DNA from: an uncultured Methylobacillus sp.
GTDB lineage: Bacteria > Pseudomonadota > Gammaproteobacteria > Burkholderiales > Methylophilaceae
Direction: 5' to 3'
Assembly: GCA_946478965.1 (NCBI GenBank)
Contig: CAMLDQ010000061.1
Coordinates: forward strand, 1 to 12,318
DNA length: 12,318 bases
Made by a program: the position numbers and the translations under genes. The notes under the pieces were generated by a model. That model was given only the letters and a program-made list of their open reading frames with translations. It was not told where the DNA came from and ran no database searches. Below, in pieces: positions 1 through 10,622 of this stretch; position 1 is the stretch's first letter; the number at the start of each line of letters is the position of its first letter.

Positions 1-117
1 AATTTACGTTAGATGCTAGCAACAACCATAAGCCATGTAAAGCATTTTTTTGATTTTAAATTCGCGCCGCGCTGCCTTATAATAATACCTTTATCAACTC
101 AGTAAAGTATCGCGCTG
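1..117. other. Intergenic region upstream of mrcA
   Basis: This AT-rich stretch precedes mrcA and holds no convincing gene. Reverse-strand frames near its left edge meet stop codons quickly; for example, the ATG read leftward from 29 gives only six codons. It contains a T7 run at 45-51 and the candidate promoter described separately. In many Proteobacteria mrcA is divergent from the pilMNOPQ operon, so the start of such an operon could lie just left of the window, but nothing here shows it. Confidence 0.6.
55..83 (+). promoter_or_regulatory. Candidate sigma70 promoter of mrcA
   Basis: The hexamer TATAAT at 78-83 matches the -10 consensus exactly. TTTAAA at 55-60 matches the -35 consensus at four of six positions, and the spacer is 17 bases. 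Transcription would begin near 90, giving a leader of about 28 bases before the mrcA ATG. The T-rich stretch at 45-57 could act as an upstream element. The call rests on sequence match only. Confidence 0.5.
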
Positions 118-2460
118 ATGTTCCCAAAGAAATGGTGGCAGTTGCTACTCGTTTCCCTGTTTGCAATGGGTGTAGCACTTGCCGCACTGGTTGCCTTGGC
201 GGTCGTACTCATTTCCCCCGATCTCCCTGCGCTCGACGCTCTCACGGATTATCACCCCAAACTTCCATTGCGCATCTATTCCGAAGAGGGCAGCCTGATC
301 GCCGAATTCGGACAGGAGCGGCGCGCCCTAGTCAAAATCGATGCCGTTCCGCAACAATTGAAACAAGCCATTCTTGCCGCCGAAGATGAGCGCTTCTACC
401 AGCATGGCGGCATCGATACCATGGGTGTCTTGCGCGCTGCCATTGCCAACGCTACCAGCGGTGGGGCAAAAGAAGGCGCCAGCACCATCACCATGCAGGT
501 CGCACGCAACTTTTTCCTTTCCAGCGAAAAAACGCTGAAACGTAAACTCAGCGAAGCCTTGCTCGCCATCAAGATCGAGCACAGCCTGAGCAAGGACAAG
601 ATTCTGGAGTTATACATCAACCAAATCTATCTCGGTCAACGTGCTTACGGCTTTGCTGCTGCAGCCCAAGTCTATTACGGCAAGCCGCTGGAAAAACTGA
701 ATACCGCAGAACTGGCCATGCTGGCCGGCCTGCCCAAGGCGCCGTCACGCTACAACCCCCAGGTCAATCCTAAGCGAGCGACCGAGCGCCAACATTATGT
801 TCTGCGCCGCATGCATGAAATACATTTCCTAACCGACGCCCAATATCAGGAAGCGCTAGCCCAACCGCTGAGATTGCGGCAGTCGCATCAATCGCACGAC
901 GTATCGGCAGATTATGTGGCTGAAATCATTCGCCAAAAGCTCTACGATCAGTATCAGGACGCCATCTATACGAGCGGGCTCAAGGTCTATACCACGATTC
1001 GCAAAAACTCACAGGAGGCAGCCAATGACGCCGTGCTGGAAGGCATACTCGATTACGATAGCCGCCACAGTTACCGCGGCCCGGAAGGCAGCGTAAATCT
1101 CGATGCCCGCGGCACACAGCCTATGGATGCTTTCCTTGATGACGCCATGGCAGATTTGGATGAGTTCCACAGCCTCGTGCCCGCCGTGGTACTGGAAACC
1201 ACACCAAAGTCATTGAAAGCGTTCTACAAGGACGGCGGCACCATCGAGATCAGCGGCAAAGGCTTACAACTGGTACAGCGCAGCTTGACCGACAAATCAC
1301 TGGCCAAACTGGCCCCCCATCGCGGCAGCATCATCCGGGTACGCAAAGTTGGCGCCCAATGGTACGTCGCCCAACTGCCGCAGGTCGAGGCGGCTCTTAT
1401 CGGGATGGACCCAGCAGACGGTGCGGTTCGCGCCATGGTCGGCGGTTTCGATTTCAACCGCAACAAATTCAATCATGTAACTCAAGCTTGGCGGCAACCC
1501 GGTTCCAGCTTCAAGCCTTTCATCTATTCCGCCGCACTGGAGAAAGGACTGACCCCGGCCACCATAATAGATGATGCGCCGATTGTCTTGTCGGCGGCGG
1601 AAACAGGCAGCGGCGAGGCGTGGGAGCCGCACAATTACGATGGGAAGTTCGAGGGGCCGATGCGGATACGTACCGCTCTGACCAAGTCGAAAAACATGGT
1701 ATCCATCCGCATTCTGCAGACCATCGGCATCGACTATGCACGGGACTACATCACCCGCTTCGGCTTCGCGGCAAAAGACCATCCGCCTTACCTTGCCATG
1801 GCGCTGGGCGCAGGCTCCGTCACCCCGTGGCAGATGGCCAGCGCCTATTGCGTGTTCGCGAACGGCGGCTACCGCGTCAACCCTTACCTTATCGAAAAAA
1901 TTGTCGACATCAACGGCCACATCCTCGAACAGGCAAATCCTGTAATTGCCGGCAAGACAGCGCCGCGCGTCATCGATGCGCGCAACGCCTTCATCATGAC
2001 GTCCATGATGCAGGATGTCGCACGCATCGGCACAGCAGCCAGGGCAAAGGAATTGGGCCGTTATGATCTTGCCGGCAAAACTGGCACCACCAACAACCAT
2101 GTCGACGCCTGGTTCGCCGGCTACGATCCGAAACAGGTTGCCATATCGTGGATAGGCTTTGATCAGCCGCGCTCTCTGGGCGGCCGCGAAACAGGGGGGG
2201 GCAGTGCGCTGCCCATGTGGATCACGTATATGGCGCAAGCATTGCACGGCGTGCCGGATGACCCGTACCCCGTCCCGGAAGGCGTCGAATCCATCAAGAT
2301 TGATCCTGCGAATGGTGAACGCGTGGGCGATGACGACAGCGGTATCTATGAGTATTTCTACCATGAGTACACGCCCCCGGTCGAAGAACATCATCCCGCA
2401 CCAGGAACCGGCTTTTGGGATAGGGTGCAGGAGCAGCTCAAGATTGACCAGCTTTATTGA
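118..2460 (+). CDS. mrcA: Penicillin-binding protein 1A (bifunctional glycosyltransferase/transpeptidase)
   Basis: This class A PBP polymerises lipid II into glycan strands and cross-links the stem peptides at the periplasmic face of the inner membrane. One membrane segment (about residues 9-33) follows a short KK-containing cytoplasmic start. The GT51 domain (about 55-230) has the catalytic Glu89 in EDERF, the GASTITMQ motif and a NQIYLG segment. An OB-like insert (about 315-425) separates it from the transpeptidase domain. That domain has all three motifs: Ser463-Ser-Phe-Lys466, Ser524-Lys-Asn526 and Lys654-Thr-Gly656. At 780 residues it is slightly shorter than E. coli PBP1A (about 850), and the C-terminal tail is brief. 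The ATG at 118 gives the expected membrane anchor, although the ribosome-binding site is weak. It heads a three-gene + strand cluster. A run of eight G occurs at 2194-2201, downstream of the KTG motif. Confidence 0.95.
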   Translation: MFPKKWWQLLLVSLFAMGVALAALVALAVVLISPDLPALDALTDYHPKLPLRIYSEEGSLIAEFGQERRALVKIDAVPQQLKQAILAAEDERFYQHGGIDTMGVLRAAIANATSGGAKEGASTITMQVARNFFLSSEKTLKRKLSEALLAIKIEHSLSKDKILELYINQIYLGQRAYGFAAAAQVYYGKPLEKLNTAELAMLAGLPKAPSRYNPQVNPKRATERQHYVLRRMHEIHFLTDAQYQEALAQPLRLRQSHQSHDVSADYVAEIIRQKLYDQYQDAIYTSGLKVYTTIRKNSQEAANDAVLEGILDYDSRHSYRGPEGSVNLDARGTQPMDAFLDDAMADLDEFHSLVPAVVLETTPKSLKAFYKDGGTIEISGKGLQLVQRSLTDKSLAKLAPHRGSIIRVRKVGAQWYVAQLPQVEAALIGMDPADGAVRAMVGGFDFNRNKFNHVTQAWRQPGSSFKPFIYSAALEKGLTPATIIDDAPIVLSAAETGSGEAWEPHNYDGKFEGPMRIRTALTKSKNMVSIRILQTIGIDYARDYITRFGFAAKDHPPYLAMALGAGSVTPWQMASAYCVFANGGYRVNPYLIEKIVDINGHILEQANPVIAGKTAPRVIDARNAFIMTSMMQDVARIGTAARAKELGRYDLAGKTGTTNNHVDAWFAGYDPKQVAISWIGFDQPRSLGGRETGGGSALPMWITYMAQALHGVPDDPYPVPEGVESIKIDPANGERVGDDDSGIYEYFYHEYTPPVEEHHPAPGTGFWDRVQEQLKIDQLY

Positions 2461-2467
2461 GTAACAG

Positions 2468-3073
2468 ATGAAAGACTCCAGCGCCAAACATCTGCGCCAT
2501 CTGATTGCACAGCAAGCAGCACGGATGCTGGCGGAGGAAGGCTTGACAGATTATGCGCATGCCAAGCGCAAGGCGGCGCGACAACTCGGAATGCTGGATG
2601 AACGCAACCTGCCCAGCAATACGGAAATTGAACAGGAACTGCGCCTGCACAATGAAATATTCCATAGCGAAGCGCAGCCGCGCTTGCTGCATGAGCTCCG
2701 CAGCGAAGCACTTTCGGTGATGCAGCTACTGGAGCAATTCAATCCTTTTCTGTCCGGGGCGGTACTGGATGGTACTGCAGGCCGCTACGCCGAGACTGAG
2801 ATTCATCTGTTCGTCGACAGTCTGAAAGATGTCGAACTTTTCCTCCTGAACCAGAATATCCCTTACCAGATGGACGAAAAACCCCAGCGCATCGGCGGGG
2901 AAAAACGACGCCTACCGGTGTTTGCATTGCCCGGACTCCATGGCTCAATACGGCTTGTCGTTTTTGCGACGGACGATTTGCGTGCCCTGCCGAAAAATAC
3001 TCCACATGGCGCAACGGCAATTCGCGCCAATGCTGCAGCAGTGGCCGCGCTACTCCAACAATCGCACGCCTAA
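2468..3073 (+). CDS. Uncharacterised 201-residue protein, possibly nucleotidyltransferase-like
   Basis: I do not recognise a named family with confidence. The protein is soluble, with no signal peptide or membrane segment. The N-terminal half (about 1-92) is charged and probably helical, with many Glu, Arg, Leu and His. A central part (about 96-133) with GAVLDGTAGRYAETEIHLFV, then a Lys-Asp-Val-Glu-rich helix, resembles the core of a minimal nucleotidyltransferase fold (G...D/E-x-hydrophobic). The usual pair of catalytic acidic residues is not clear. I recall that related betaproteobacterial proteins are sometimes labelled UDP-N-acetylmuramate-alanine ligase. That label is not supported here, because there is no Mur-ligase ATP-binding loop and the length is less than half. 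It starts seven bases after the mrcA stop and ends three bases before the PilZ gene, so co-transcription is likely. The Shine-Dalgarno sequence is poor. Confidence 0.8.
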   Translation: MKDSSAKHLRHLIAQQAARMLAEEGLTDYAHAKRKAARQLGMLDERNLPSNTEIEQELRLHNEIFHSEAQPRLLHELRSEALSVMQLLEQFNPFLSGAVLDGTAGRYAETEIHLFVDSLKDVELFLLNQNIPYQMDEKPQRIGGEKRRLPVFALPGLHGSIRLVVFATDDLRALPKNTPHGATAIRANAAAVAALLQQSHA

Positions 3074-3076
3074 CAT

Positions 3077-4857
<1,781 letters not shown>

Positions 4858-4859
<2 letters not shown>

Positions 4860-5646
4860 ATGCGAATACACGTGCAAGTTCGACACCGGGGTCAGGCTGG
4901 CGCATGAATGCCTCTCCGACCAAAAAGGTATGCACGTTGCTGCGGCGCATCCGCGCCACGTCCTCGGGGGTAAAGATACCGCTTTCGGTAACGACGATGC
5001 GATCTTCCGGGATGCGCGCCAGCAAGCCAAGCGTCGTGTCCAGCGTCACTTCGAAAGTGCGCAGATTGCGGTTGTTGATGCCCACCAGCGGTGTCTCGAG
5101 CTGCAGCGCGAGGTCCAGTTCCTCGCCGTTGTGCACCTCGACCAGTACCGCCATGCCGAGATCGTGCGCGATGGTTTCCAGTTCGCGCATGCGTGGCAGG
5201 CTGAGTGCGGCGGCGATCAGCAGGATGCAATCGGCACCCATCGCACGCGCCTCATACACCTGGTACGGATCGATCATGAAATCCTTGCGCAACACCGGCA
5301 ACTGGCAAGCCGCACGGGCTTGCTTGAGGTATTCCGGACTCCCCTGAAAATACTGCGCGTCCGTCAGCACGGACAGGCAGGCGGCGCCGTGCGCGGCATA
5401 GGTGGCGGCAATCTCCGCGGGGCGGAAATCCTCTCGAATGACCCCCTTGGACGGGCTGGCCTTCTTGATCTCGGCGATGACGGCAGGCTGCCCTGCCGCA
5501 ATCTTGGCGCGAATCGCCTCGACGAAACCACGCGGCGGCGAAGCCTCCTGCGCTTCACTGCGCATCAGGATGAGTGGTTTCTGCGCCATCGATTCGACGA
5601 CTTCGCCATGCTTGGTGTTCAGGATTTTGTTGAGGATGTCGCTCAT
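4858..5646 (-). CDS. trpC: Indole-3-glycerol-phosphate synthase
   Basis: TrpC closes the ring of carboxyphenylaminodeoxyribulose phosphate to form indole-3-glycerol phosphate, releasing CO2 and water. It is a monofunctional (beta/alpha)8 barrel of 262 residues, not the TrpC-TrpF fusion of enterics. Expected active-site residues are present: Glu59 and Lys61 in [11 protein letters not shown], Lys121 in LRKDF, Glu170 in VLVE, Asn191 in INNRNL, and Glu221-Ser222 in TESGI. The start ATG overlaps the trpD TGA by four bases (ATGA), with GGAAG six bases upstream, so the two are probably translationally coupled. The first about 45 residues match the usual IGPS N-terminal extension. Confidence 0.96.
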
Positions 5647-6683
5647 GCCACACTTCCATATGACTGCGTTTGACGCACGAATTCCTCGAGCTTGGCCCGT
5701 GCGGCGCCGGAAGCGATCACTTCGCGCGCACGCCGGATGCCGTCCGCGAGAGAATCCGCCAGGTTGGCGGCATACAGGGCCGCGCCCGCGTTCAAGGTAA
5801 CGATGTCGCGGGCCGGCCCGGACTGGTTTTCGAGGGTAGCGAGCAGGATCGCGCGGGATTCCTCGGCGTTCTCGACGCGCAGGTTGCGCGTGCTGGCCAT
5901 GGCAAAGCCGAAGTCTTCCGGGTGAACCGTATATTCGCGCACTTCGCCGCCTTTCAGTTCCGCCACCATGGTCGTGGCGCCCAGGCTGATTTCGTCCATG
6001 CCGTCCATGCCGTGCACCACCAGCACGTGCTGCGCCCCCAGCCGTTGCATGACGCGAGCCATGATGCCGACCAGGTCGGGATGAAACACGCCCATCAGCG
6101 TATTCGGCGCGCCAGCGGGATTGGTCAGCGGACCGAGGATATTGAATATGGTGCGCACGCCCAGTTCACGCCTTACTGCCGCCACGTTCTTCATCGCGCT
6201 GTGGTGGCTGGGTGCGAACATGAAGCCGATGCCAGTGGCGGCGATGCACTCAGCCACCTGTTCCGGGCTCAACATCAGGTTGACTCCCAAGGCTTCCAGG
6301 ACATCGGCGCTGCCGGACTTGGAGGACACGCTGCGATTGCCGTGCTTGGCGACGCGCGCGCCGGCCGCGGCAATCACGAAAATGGTCGCGGTGGAGATGT
6401 TGAACGTATGCGAACCGTCGCCGCCCGTGCCGACGACATCGACGAAATGGTCATGCGGCGGCGGCACGTGCACGCGCGTCACCAGCTCGCGCATCACGGT
6501 GGCGGCAGCAGTAATCTCGCCTATGGTTTCCTTTTTCACACGCAAGCCGGTCAGCAACGCGGCCGTCATCACCGGCGAAACTTCGCCCGCCATGATCTGC
6601 CGCATCAGCGACAACATCTCGTCGTAGAAAATCTCGCGATGCTCGATGGTGCGCTGCAAGGCTTGTTGCGCGGTAATCGTCAT
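5643..6683 (-). CDS. trpD: Anthranilate phosphoribosyltransferase
   Basis: TrpD transfers the phosphoribosyl group of PRPP to anthranilate, the second committed step of tryptophan synthesis. The protein is 346 residues and monofunctional, without the TrpG fusion seen in E. coli. It has the glycine-rich PRPP loop GTGGDG at 85-90, the conserved [21 protein letters not shown] segment at 113-133, an anthranilate-site region around the conserved NILGPLTNP (181-189), and the Asp230-Glu231 metal pair. It follows trpG after 39 bases and overlaps trpC by four. Its own ribosome-binding site is weak (AAAGAA). That gap contains a GGCCGGCC palindrome near 6713-6720 but no T-rich tract, so nothing argues for termination there. 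Confidence 0.96.
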   Translation of the reverse strand: MTITAQQALQRTIEHREIFYDEMLSLMRQIMAGEVSPVMTAALLTGLRVKKETIGEITAAATVMRELVTRVHVPPPHDHFVDVVGTGGDGSHTFNISTATIFVIAAAGARVAKHGNRSVSSKSGSADVLEALGVNLMLSPEQVAECIAATGIGFMFAPSHHSAMKNVAAVRRELGVRTIFNILGPLTNPAGAPNTLMGVFHPDLVGIMARVMQRLGAQHVLVVHGMDGMDEISLGATTMVAELKGGEVREYTVHPEDFGFAMASTRNLRVENAEESRAILLATLENQSGPARDIVTLNAGAALYAANLADSLADGIRRAREVIASGAARAKLEEFVRQTQSYGSVA

Positions 6684-6722
6684 GACAGTTCTTTCAAGTC
6701 AAACACAAGCGAGGCCGGCCGC

Positions 6723-7292
6723 TCAGCGCGTGTTTTCGAGAAAATTGCGCAGCAGGTCGTGGCCGTGCTCGGTCAGGATGGATTCCGGATGGAACTGCAC
6801 GCCCTCCACCGGCAGCGTCTTGTGGCGCACGCCCATGATCTCGTTATCGTCGGTCCAGGCCGTGATTTCCAGACATTCCGGGCAGGATGCGCGCTCGATC
6901 ACCAGGGAATGATAACGGGTCGCGGTGAACGGGTTGGGCAGCCCCTTGAACACCCCCTTGTCGAGATGATGTACCAGCGAAGTCTTGCCGTGCATCAGCT
7001 GCTTGGCATGCACGATCTTCCCGCCGAAGGCCTGCCCGATACTCTGATGCCCGAGGCACACCCCCAGGATCGGTATCTTCCCGGCATAGGCATGGATCAG
7101 CGGCACCGAAATGCCGGCTTCGTTCGGCGTGCACGGCCCCGGGGAAACCACGATATGGCTGGGATTCAGCCGGCCAACCTCCTCCACGGTGATTTCGTCG
7201 TTGCGGTATACCTGCACGTCCTGCCCGAGTTCTCCCAGATATTGCACCAGGTTGTAGGTGAAGGAATCGTAGTTGTCGAGCATCAGCAGCAT
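6723..7292 (-). CDS. trpG: Anthranilate synthase component II, glutamine amidotransferase
   Basis: TrpG hydrolyses glutamine and delivers ammonia to TrpE. It is a class I amidotransferase of 189 residues. The nucleophile is Cys79 in [15 protein letters not shown], with His168 and Glu170 in [14 protein letters not shown]. The oxyanion region is [10 protein letters not shown] at 51-60. The frame stays open upstream, but the family starts at the [11 protein letters not shown] segment, so I place the start at 7292. An AGGGG site lies eight bases before it, and the ATG comes two bases after the fabB stop. TrpG and PabA are often one protein serving both tryptophan and folate synthesis. No second copy is visible here, so a dual role is possible. 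Confidence 0.95.
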   Translation of the reverse strand: MLLMLDNYDSFTYNLVQYLGELGQDVQVYRNDEITVEEVGRLNPSHIVVSPGPCTPNEAGISVPLIHAYAGKIPILGVCLGHQSIGQAFGGKIVHAKQLMHGKTSLVHHLDKGVFKGLPNPFTATRYHSLVIERASCPECLEITAWTDDNEIMGVRHKTLPVEGVQFHPESILTEHGHDLLRNFLENTR

Positions 7293-7294
7293 GG

Positions 7295-8512
7295 TTACAG
7301 CCCCTTGCGCGAAAACACCAGCGTCGCATTGGTACCGCCGAAGCCAAAACTGTTCGAAAGCGCAGTCTGGATGTTGGCGTTGTCGATGCGGCTCTGTACG
7401 ATGTTCATTCCCTCCGCCACCGGATCCAGTGTCTCGATGTTGGCGGAAGCGGCGATGAAACTGTGTTCCATCATCAGCAAGCTGTAAATTGACTCGTTCA
7501 CACCGGCCGCCCCCAGCGCATGGCCGGACAGCGACTTGGTAGAGGCGGTCGGCGGCACTTGCTCGCCGAACACGGCTCGGATCGCCTCCAGCTCTTTCAC
7601 ATCGCCCACCGGCGTACTGGTGCCGTGCGTATTGATATAGTCCACCGGGCCTTCCACCCCTTGCAGCGCGAGTTGCATGCAACGCATCGCGCCTTCGCCA
7701 CTTGGCGCCACCATATCGTAGCCGTCTGAAGTCGCGCCATAGCCGACCACTTCGGCGTAAATCCTGGCGCCACGCGCCTTGGCGTGCTCGTATTCCTCCA
7801 GCACGACGATGCCGCCGCCACCCGAAATCACGAATCCGTCGCGGTTCGCGTCATAAGTGCGCGAAGCCTTTTCCGGCGTATCGTTGTATTTGCTGGACAG
7901 CGCGCCCATCGCGTCGAACATGAACGACAAAGACCAGTGCTCTTCCTCGCCGCCGCCGGCGAACACGATGTCCTGCTTGCCCAGTTGAATTTGCTCGACG
8001 CCTGCACCGATACAATGCGCGCTGGTAGCACAGGCCGAGCTGATGGCATAGTTGATGCCCTTGATCTTGGCGCCCGTCGCAAGGCAGGCGGAAATGCCGC
8101 TAGCCATGGACTTGGTCACCATGTAGGGGCCGACGCGGCGCACGCCCTTCTCGCGTAGCGTGTCCACGCCCTCCACGATACTCTCGTGCGACGCGCCGCC
8201 CTGACCGACGATGAGGCCGGTGCGTACGTTGGACACCATTTCTTCCGCCAGACCGGCATCGGCGATCGCTTCCTGCATCGCGATCCAGGCATAGGCATGG
8301 CCCTTCGCCATGAAGCGCATCAGCTTGCGGTCGATCAGTTCCTCAACATTGAGCTTGACCGAACCGGCCACCTGAGAACGCAACCCGCGCTCGGCGTATT
8401 CCGGCTGAAATGTAATTCCGGAGCGGCCTGCGCGCAGGCTCTCCAGCACTTCCGATTTGTTATTGCCCAGGCTGGATACGATACCCATCCCGGTCACGAC
8501 GACGCGACGCAT
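7295..8512 (-). CDS. fabB: 3-oxoacyl-[acyl-carrier-protein] synthase I
   Basis: FabB elongates acyl-ACP with malonyl-ACP and is essential for extending the cis-3-decenoyl product of FabA in the anaerobic unsaturated fatty acid pathway. The protein is 405 residues, with catalytic Cys161 in [12 protein letters not shown], His296 in [11 protein letters not shown], Lys326, and His331 in [11 protein letters not shown]. The C-terminal glycine-rich NSFGFGGTN is present. The segments around Cys161 and residues 183-235 resemble E. coli FabB closely and not FabF. The start has a perfect AGGAGG seven bases upstream. It follows fabA by 11 bases and precedes trpG by two bases, so it is embedded in the tryptophan cluster. 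Confidence 0.96.
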   Translation of the reverse strand: MRRVVVTGMGIVSSLGNNKSEVLESLRAGRSGITFQPEYAERGLRSQVAGSVKLNVEELIDRKLMRFMAKGHAYAWIAMQEAIADAGLAEEMVSNVRTGLIVGQGGASHESIVEGVDTLREKGVRRVGPYMVTKSMASGISACLATGAKIKGINYAISSACATSAHCIGAGVEQIQLGKQDIVFAGGGEEEHWSLSFMFDAMGALSSKYNDTPEKASRTYDANRDGFVISGGGGIVVLEEYEHAKARGARIYAEVVGYGATSDGYDMVAPSGEGAMRCMQLALQGVEGPVDYINTHGTSTPVGDVKELEAIRAVFGEQVPPTASTKSLSGHALGAAGVNESIYSLLMMEHSFIAASANIETLDPVAEGMNIVQSRIDNANIQTALSNSFGFGGTNATLVFSRKGL

Positions 8513-8519
8513 GATCGTG

Positions 8520-8525
8520 CCTCCT
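8520..8525 (-). promoter_or_regulatory. Consensus Shine-Dalgarno of fabB
   Basis: AGGAGG on the - strand lies seven bases before the fabB ATG and overlaps the fabA TAG stop. It is the only full consensus site that I see in the window, and it fixes the fabB start. Strong initiation here could also raise ribosome flow into trpG, which begins right after fabB. Confidence 0.8.
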
Positions 8526-9039
8526 AGAAATTATCCGTGCGCGTGAATAGTCCGACGCGCAGGTCGCTGGCCGCGTAAATTTCGCGACCATCGACTTCCA
8601 TGCGGGCATCCGCGATGCCCATCACCAGTTTGCGCATGATGACGCGCTTGATATCGATGCGGTAGGTGACCAGCTTGCCGGTGGGGAGCACCTGTCCACT
8701 GAATTTCACTTCTCCCGCGCCCAAGGCGCGTCCGCGACCCAGGCCACCCTTCCAGCCGAGATAGAAACCGACCAGCTGCCACATTGCGTCCAGCCCGAGG
8801 CATCCCGGCATCACCGGATCCCCTTCGAAATGGCAACCGAAAAACCACAGCTCGGGTTTGATATCGAGTTCGGCCACGATCTGGCCATTGCCGTGCAGCC
8901 CACCATCCTCGGTAATCGAAACGATGCGATCGAACATCAGCATCGGCGGCAGCGGCAGTTGCGCGTTGCCGGGCCCAAACATCTCACCGCGCCCGCAGGC
9001 CAGCAGCTCCTCAAAGGTATAGCTGTTTTTATTTTGCAT
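8524..9039 (-). CDS. fabA: 3-hydroxydecanoyl-[acyl-carrier-protein] dehydratase/isomerase
   Basis: FabA dehydrates 3-hydroxydecanoyl-ACP and isomerises trans-2- to cis-3-decenoyl-ACP, the branch point of anaerobic unsaturated fatty acid synthesis. At 171 residues it matches the E. coli length. The catalytic pair is His70 in [15 protein letters not shown] and Asp84 in [16 protein letters not shown], a FabA signature that sets it apart from FabZ, which has Glu at this position. The hot-dog fold continues to the end without truncation. The ATG at 9039 lacks a clear ribosome-binding site. It follows trpE after an 89-base gap and is paired with fabB, as in many Proteobacteria. Confidence 0.95.
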   Translation of the reverse strand: MQNKNSYTFEELLACGRGEMFGPGNAQLPLPPMLMFDRIVSITEDGGLHGNGQIVAELDIKPELWFFGCHFEGDPVMPGCLGLDAMWQLVGFYLGWKGGLGRGRALGAGEVKFSGQVLPTGKLVTYRIDIKRVIMRKLVMGIADARMEVDGREIYAASDLRVGLFTRTDNF

Positions 9040-9128
9040 CGTGTTGGCTTTAGTAATTGAAATTTAACCGCTATTTTCGCCGGAAACGGGAGCCGGCGAA
9101 AGCCCCGGTGAAAATCAGGCGACAGGGA
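9040..9128 (-). other. trpE-fabA intergenic gap
   Basis: This is the second largest gap in the - strand cluster. It holds a perfect 9-bp inverted repeat and then an AT-rich segment just upstream of fabA (GGTTAAATTTCAATTAC). That segment could contain a -10 element, but I see no matching -35. No small reading frame starts with ATG here, and I do not see E. coli-type FadR or FabR operator sequences. Confidence 0.5.
9075..9101 (-). repeat. Perfect 9-bp inverted repeat (stem-loop) between trpE and fabA
   Basis: TTTCGCCGG and its exact complement CCGGCGAAA flank a nine-base loop. The stem is GC-rich. On either strand the 3' arm is followed by A or G, not T, so it does not look like an intrinsic terminator. 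It could be an RNA processing or stability element, an operator, or a member of a dispersed repeat family. Confidence 0.75.
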
Positions 9129-10616
9129 TCAGGAATCGCCGTTGTCCAGACCGGCCAGCACCAGCTCGGCAGCGCGTAATACAGCGCGCGCCTTATTCTG
9201 CGTTTCAGTCCATTCGCTTTGCGGCACCGAATCGGCCACGATGCCGGCACCGGCCTGCACATGGAGCTGGCCATCCTTGACGACTGCCGTACGGATCGCA
9301 ATGGCAAGATCCATATCGCCGTTGAATCCCAGGTAGCCTACCGCACCGGCGTAAATTCCCCGTTTGCTGGGCTCGAATTCGTCAATGATTTCCATCGCCC
9401 GCACCTTGGGCGCACCTGAAACCGTACCGGCCGGGAAAGTAGCCTTGAGCACGTCGATCCCATCCATGCCCGGCTTCAGAGCTCCTTCGACGTTGGACAC
9501 GATGTGCATCACGTGGGAATAGCGCTCGATGACCATTTTATCGGTGACTTGTACCGTGCCGGTCGCGGCCACCCGGCCGACATCATTGCGGCCGAGATCC
9601 ATCAGTTGCACATGCTCCGCGCATTCCTTGGGGTCTGCCAGCAGCTCTTCTGCCAGTGCCGTATCCTCTTCCCGCGTCTTGCCGCGAGGGCGCGTGCCGG
9701 CAATCGGCCGCGCAGTAACGATGCCGTCCTCCAGGCGCACCAGGATTTCCGGGGAGGAGCCGACGACATGATGGTCGTCCATGTCGTAAAAGAACATGTA
9801 GGGCGACGGGTTCAGGCTGCGCAACGCACGGTAAAGTGACAGCGGCGGCGCCGGAAACGGCTGCGACATGCGCTGCGAAAGCACGACCTGCATGATGTCG
9901 CCATCGAAGATGTAGCGCTTGGCCTTTTCGACCGCCTCCTTGAACCCCGCTTCGCCAAACTCCGAAACGGCTATCGAAGCCGGCATCGCCGGCGCCTTCG
10001 GAATTTCCGCCGGTGCCCGCAGGCTGCGCACTAGTGCATGCAGTCGCTCGTTCGCGCGCGCATAGGCTTGCGGCTGGGCGGGATCGGCATAGACGATGAA
10101 GCTCAGCTTGCCACTCAGGTTATCCACCACCGCCAGTTCTTCCGTGAGCAACAACAGCACGTCCGGTGTGCCCAGCGTATCCGGTTTACGCGTCGCCGCC
10201 AGGCGGCGCTCGATATAGCGCACGGTATCGTAGCCAAAGTAGCCCGCCAACCCGCCGGTGAAACGCGGCAAGCCGCTGAGCGGCGCCGGCTTGAATCGGG
10301 CCTGGTATTGCTTGACGAAATCCAGCGGATTGACATCCTCAACGGCTTCTACGACTTCGTCGCCGCAGAACACCTGAACGCTGCGTTCATGCGCGACGAT
10401 ACGGGTACGCGCCGGCAACCCGATGAAGGAATAGCGACCGAAACGTTCACCGCCCTGCACCGATTCAAGCAAATAGGAATAAGGCCGGTTGGCAAGCTTC
10501 AGGTACAGCGACAATGGGGTGTCGAGATCGGCATACGTCTCGACCACCAGCGGGATACGGTTGTATCCCTGACGGGCAAGTTCGTTGAATTCCTGTTCGG
10601 ACAGCATGTGCAGCAT
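9129..10616 (-). CDS. trpE: Anthranilate synthase component I
   Basis: TrpE converts chorismate to anthranilate with ammonia from TrpG. With the start at 10616 it has 495 residues. The N-terminal domain carries the LLES tryptophan-binding motif (49-52), which implies feedback inhibition. The chorismate-binding domain includes the [16 protein letters not shown] segment (303-318), the [13 protein letters not shown] block (338-350), [14 protein letters not shown] (397-410) and the [12 protein letters not shown] end (454-465). The frame is open to 10670. However, ATG 10616 has GGAG six bases upstream and matches the usual family start, whereas a start at 10670 would translate the attenuator region. 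The gene lies just downstream of a Trp-rich leader peptide. Unlike the related rpe-gph-trpE-trpG clusters, it is separated from trpG by fabA-fabB. Confidence 0.96.
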   Translation of the reverse strand: MLHMLSEQEFNELARQGYNRIPLVVETYADLDTPLSLYLKLANRPYSYLLESVQGGERFGRYSFIGLPARTRIVAHERSVQVFCGDEVVEAVEDVNPLDFVKQYQARFKPAPLSGLPRFTGGLAGYFGYDTVRYIERRLAATRKPDTLGTPDVLLLLTEELAVVDNLSGKLSFIVYADPAQPQAYARANERLHALVRSLRAPAEIPKAPAMPASIAVSEFGEAGFKEAVEKAKRYIFDGDIMQVVLSQRMSQPFPAPPLSLYRALRSLNPSPYMFFYDMDDHHVVGSSPEILVRLEDGIVTARPIAGTRPRGKTREEDTALAEELLADPKECAEHVQLMDLGRNDVGRVAATGTVQVTDKMVIERYSHVMHIVSNVEGALKPGMDGIDVLKATFPAGTVSGAPKVRAMEIIDEFEPSKRGIYAGAVGYLGFNGDMDLAIAIRTAVVKDGQLHVQAGAGIVADSVPQSEWTETQNKARAVLRAAELVLAGLDNGDS

Positions 10617-10622
10617 TGTATT

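Noticed and set aside
12..51. Possible terminator of an upstream + strand gene (ATGCT...AGCAT before T7)
   Set aside because: The stem is only five bases with a loop of more than 20, and no gene is visible to its left. The T-run fits an AT-rich promoter region as well.
1297..2487. A 396-codon open frame on the - strand inside mrcA
   Set aside because: It is antisense to the intact transpeptidase domain and has a Cys/Arg/His-rich composition without recognisable motifs.
6684..6722. Hairpin between trpG and trpD (TGAGCG/CGCTTG around GCCGGCCT)
   Set aside because: The stem is short with wobble pairs and no T-tract follows, so I do not call a terminator or regulatory element.
5670..7487. A 605-codon open frame on the + strand across trpD, trpG and the end of fabB
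   Set aside because: It is antisense to three well-supported genes, its product is rich in His, Arg, Gln and Ala like typical GC-rich shadows, and it shows no domain or ribosome-binding site.
7293..7682. Upstream extension of the trpG frame into fabB
   Set aside because: The extra residues are an off-frame reading of fabB. The amidotransferase family starts at the [11 protein letters not shown] segment, which has a ribosome-binding site.
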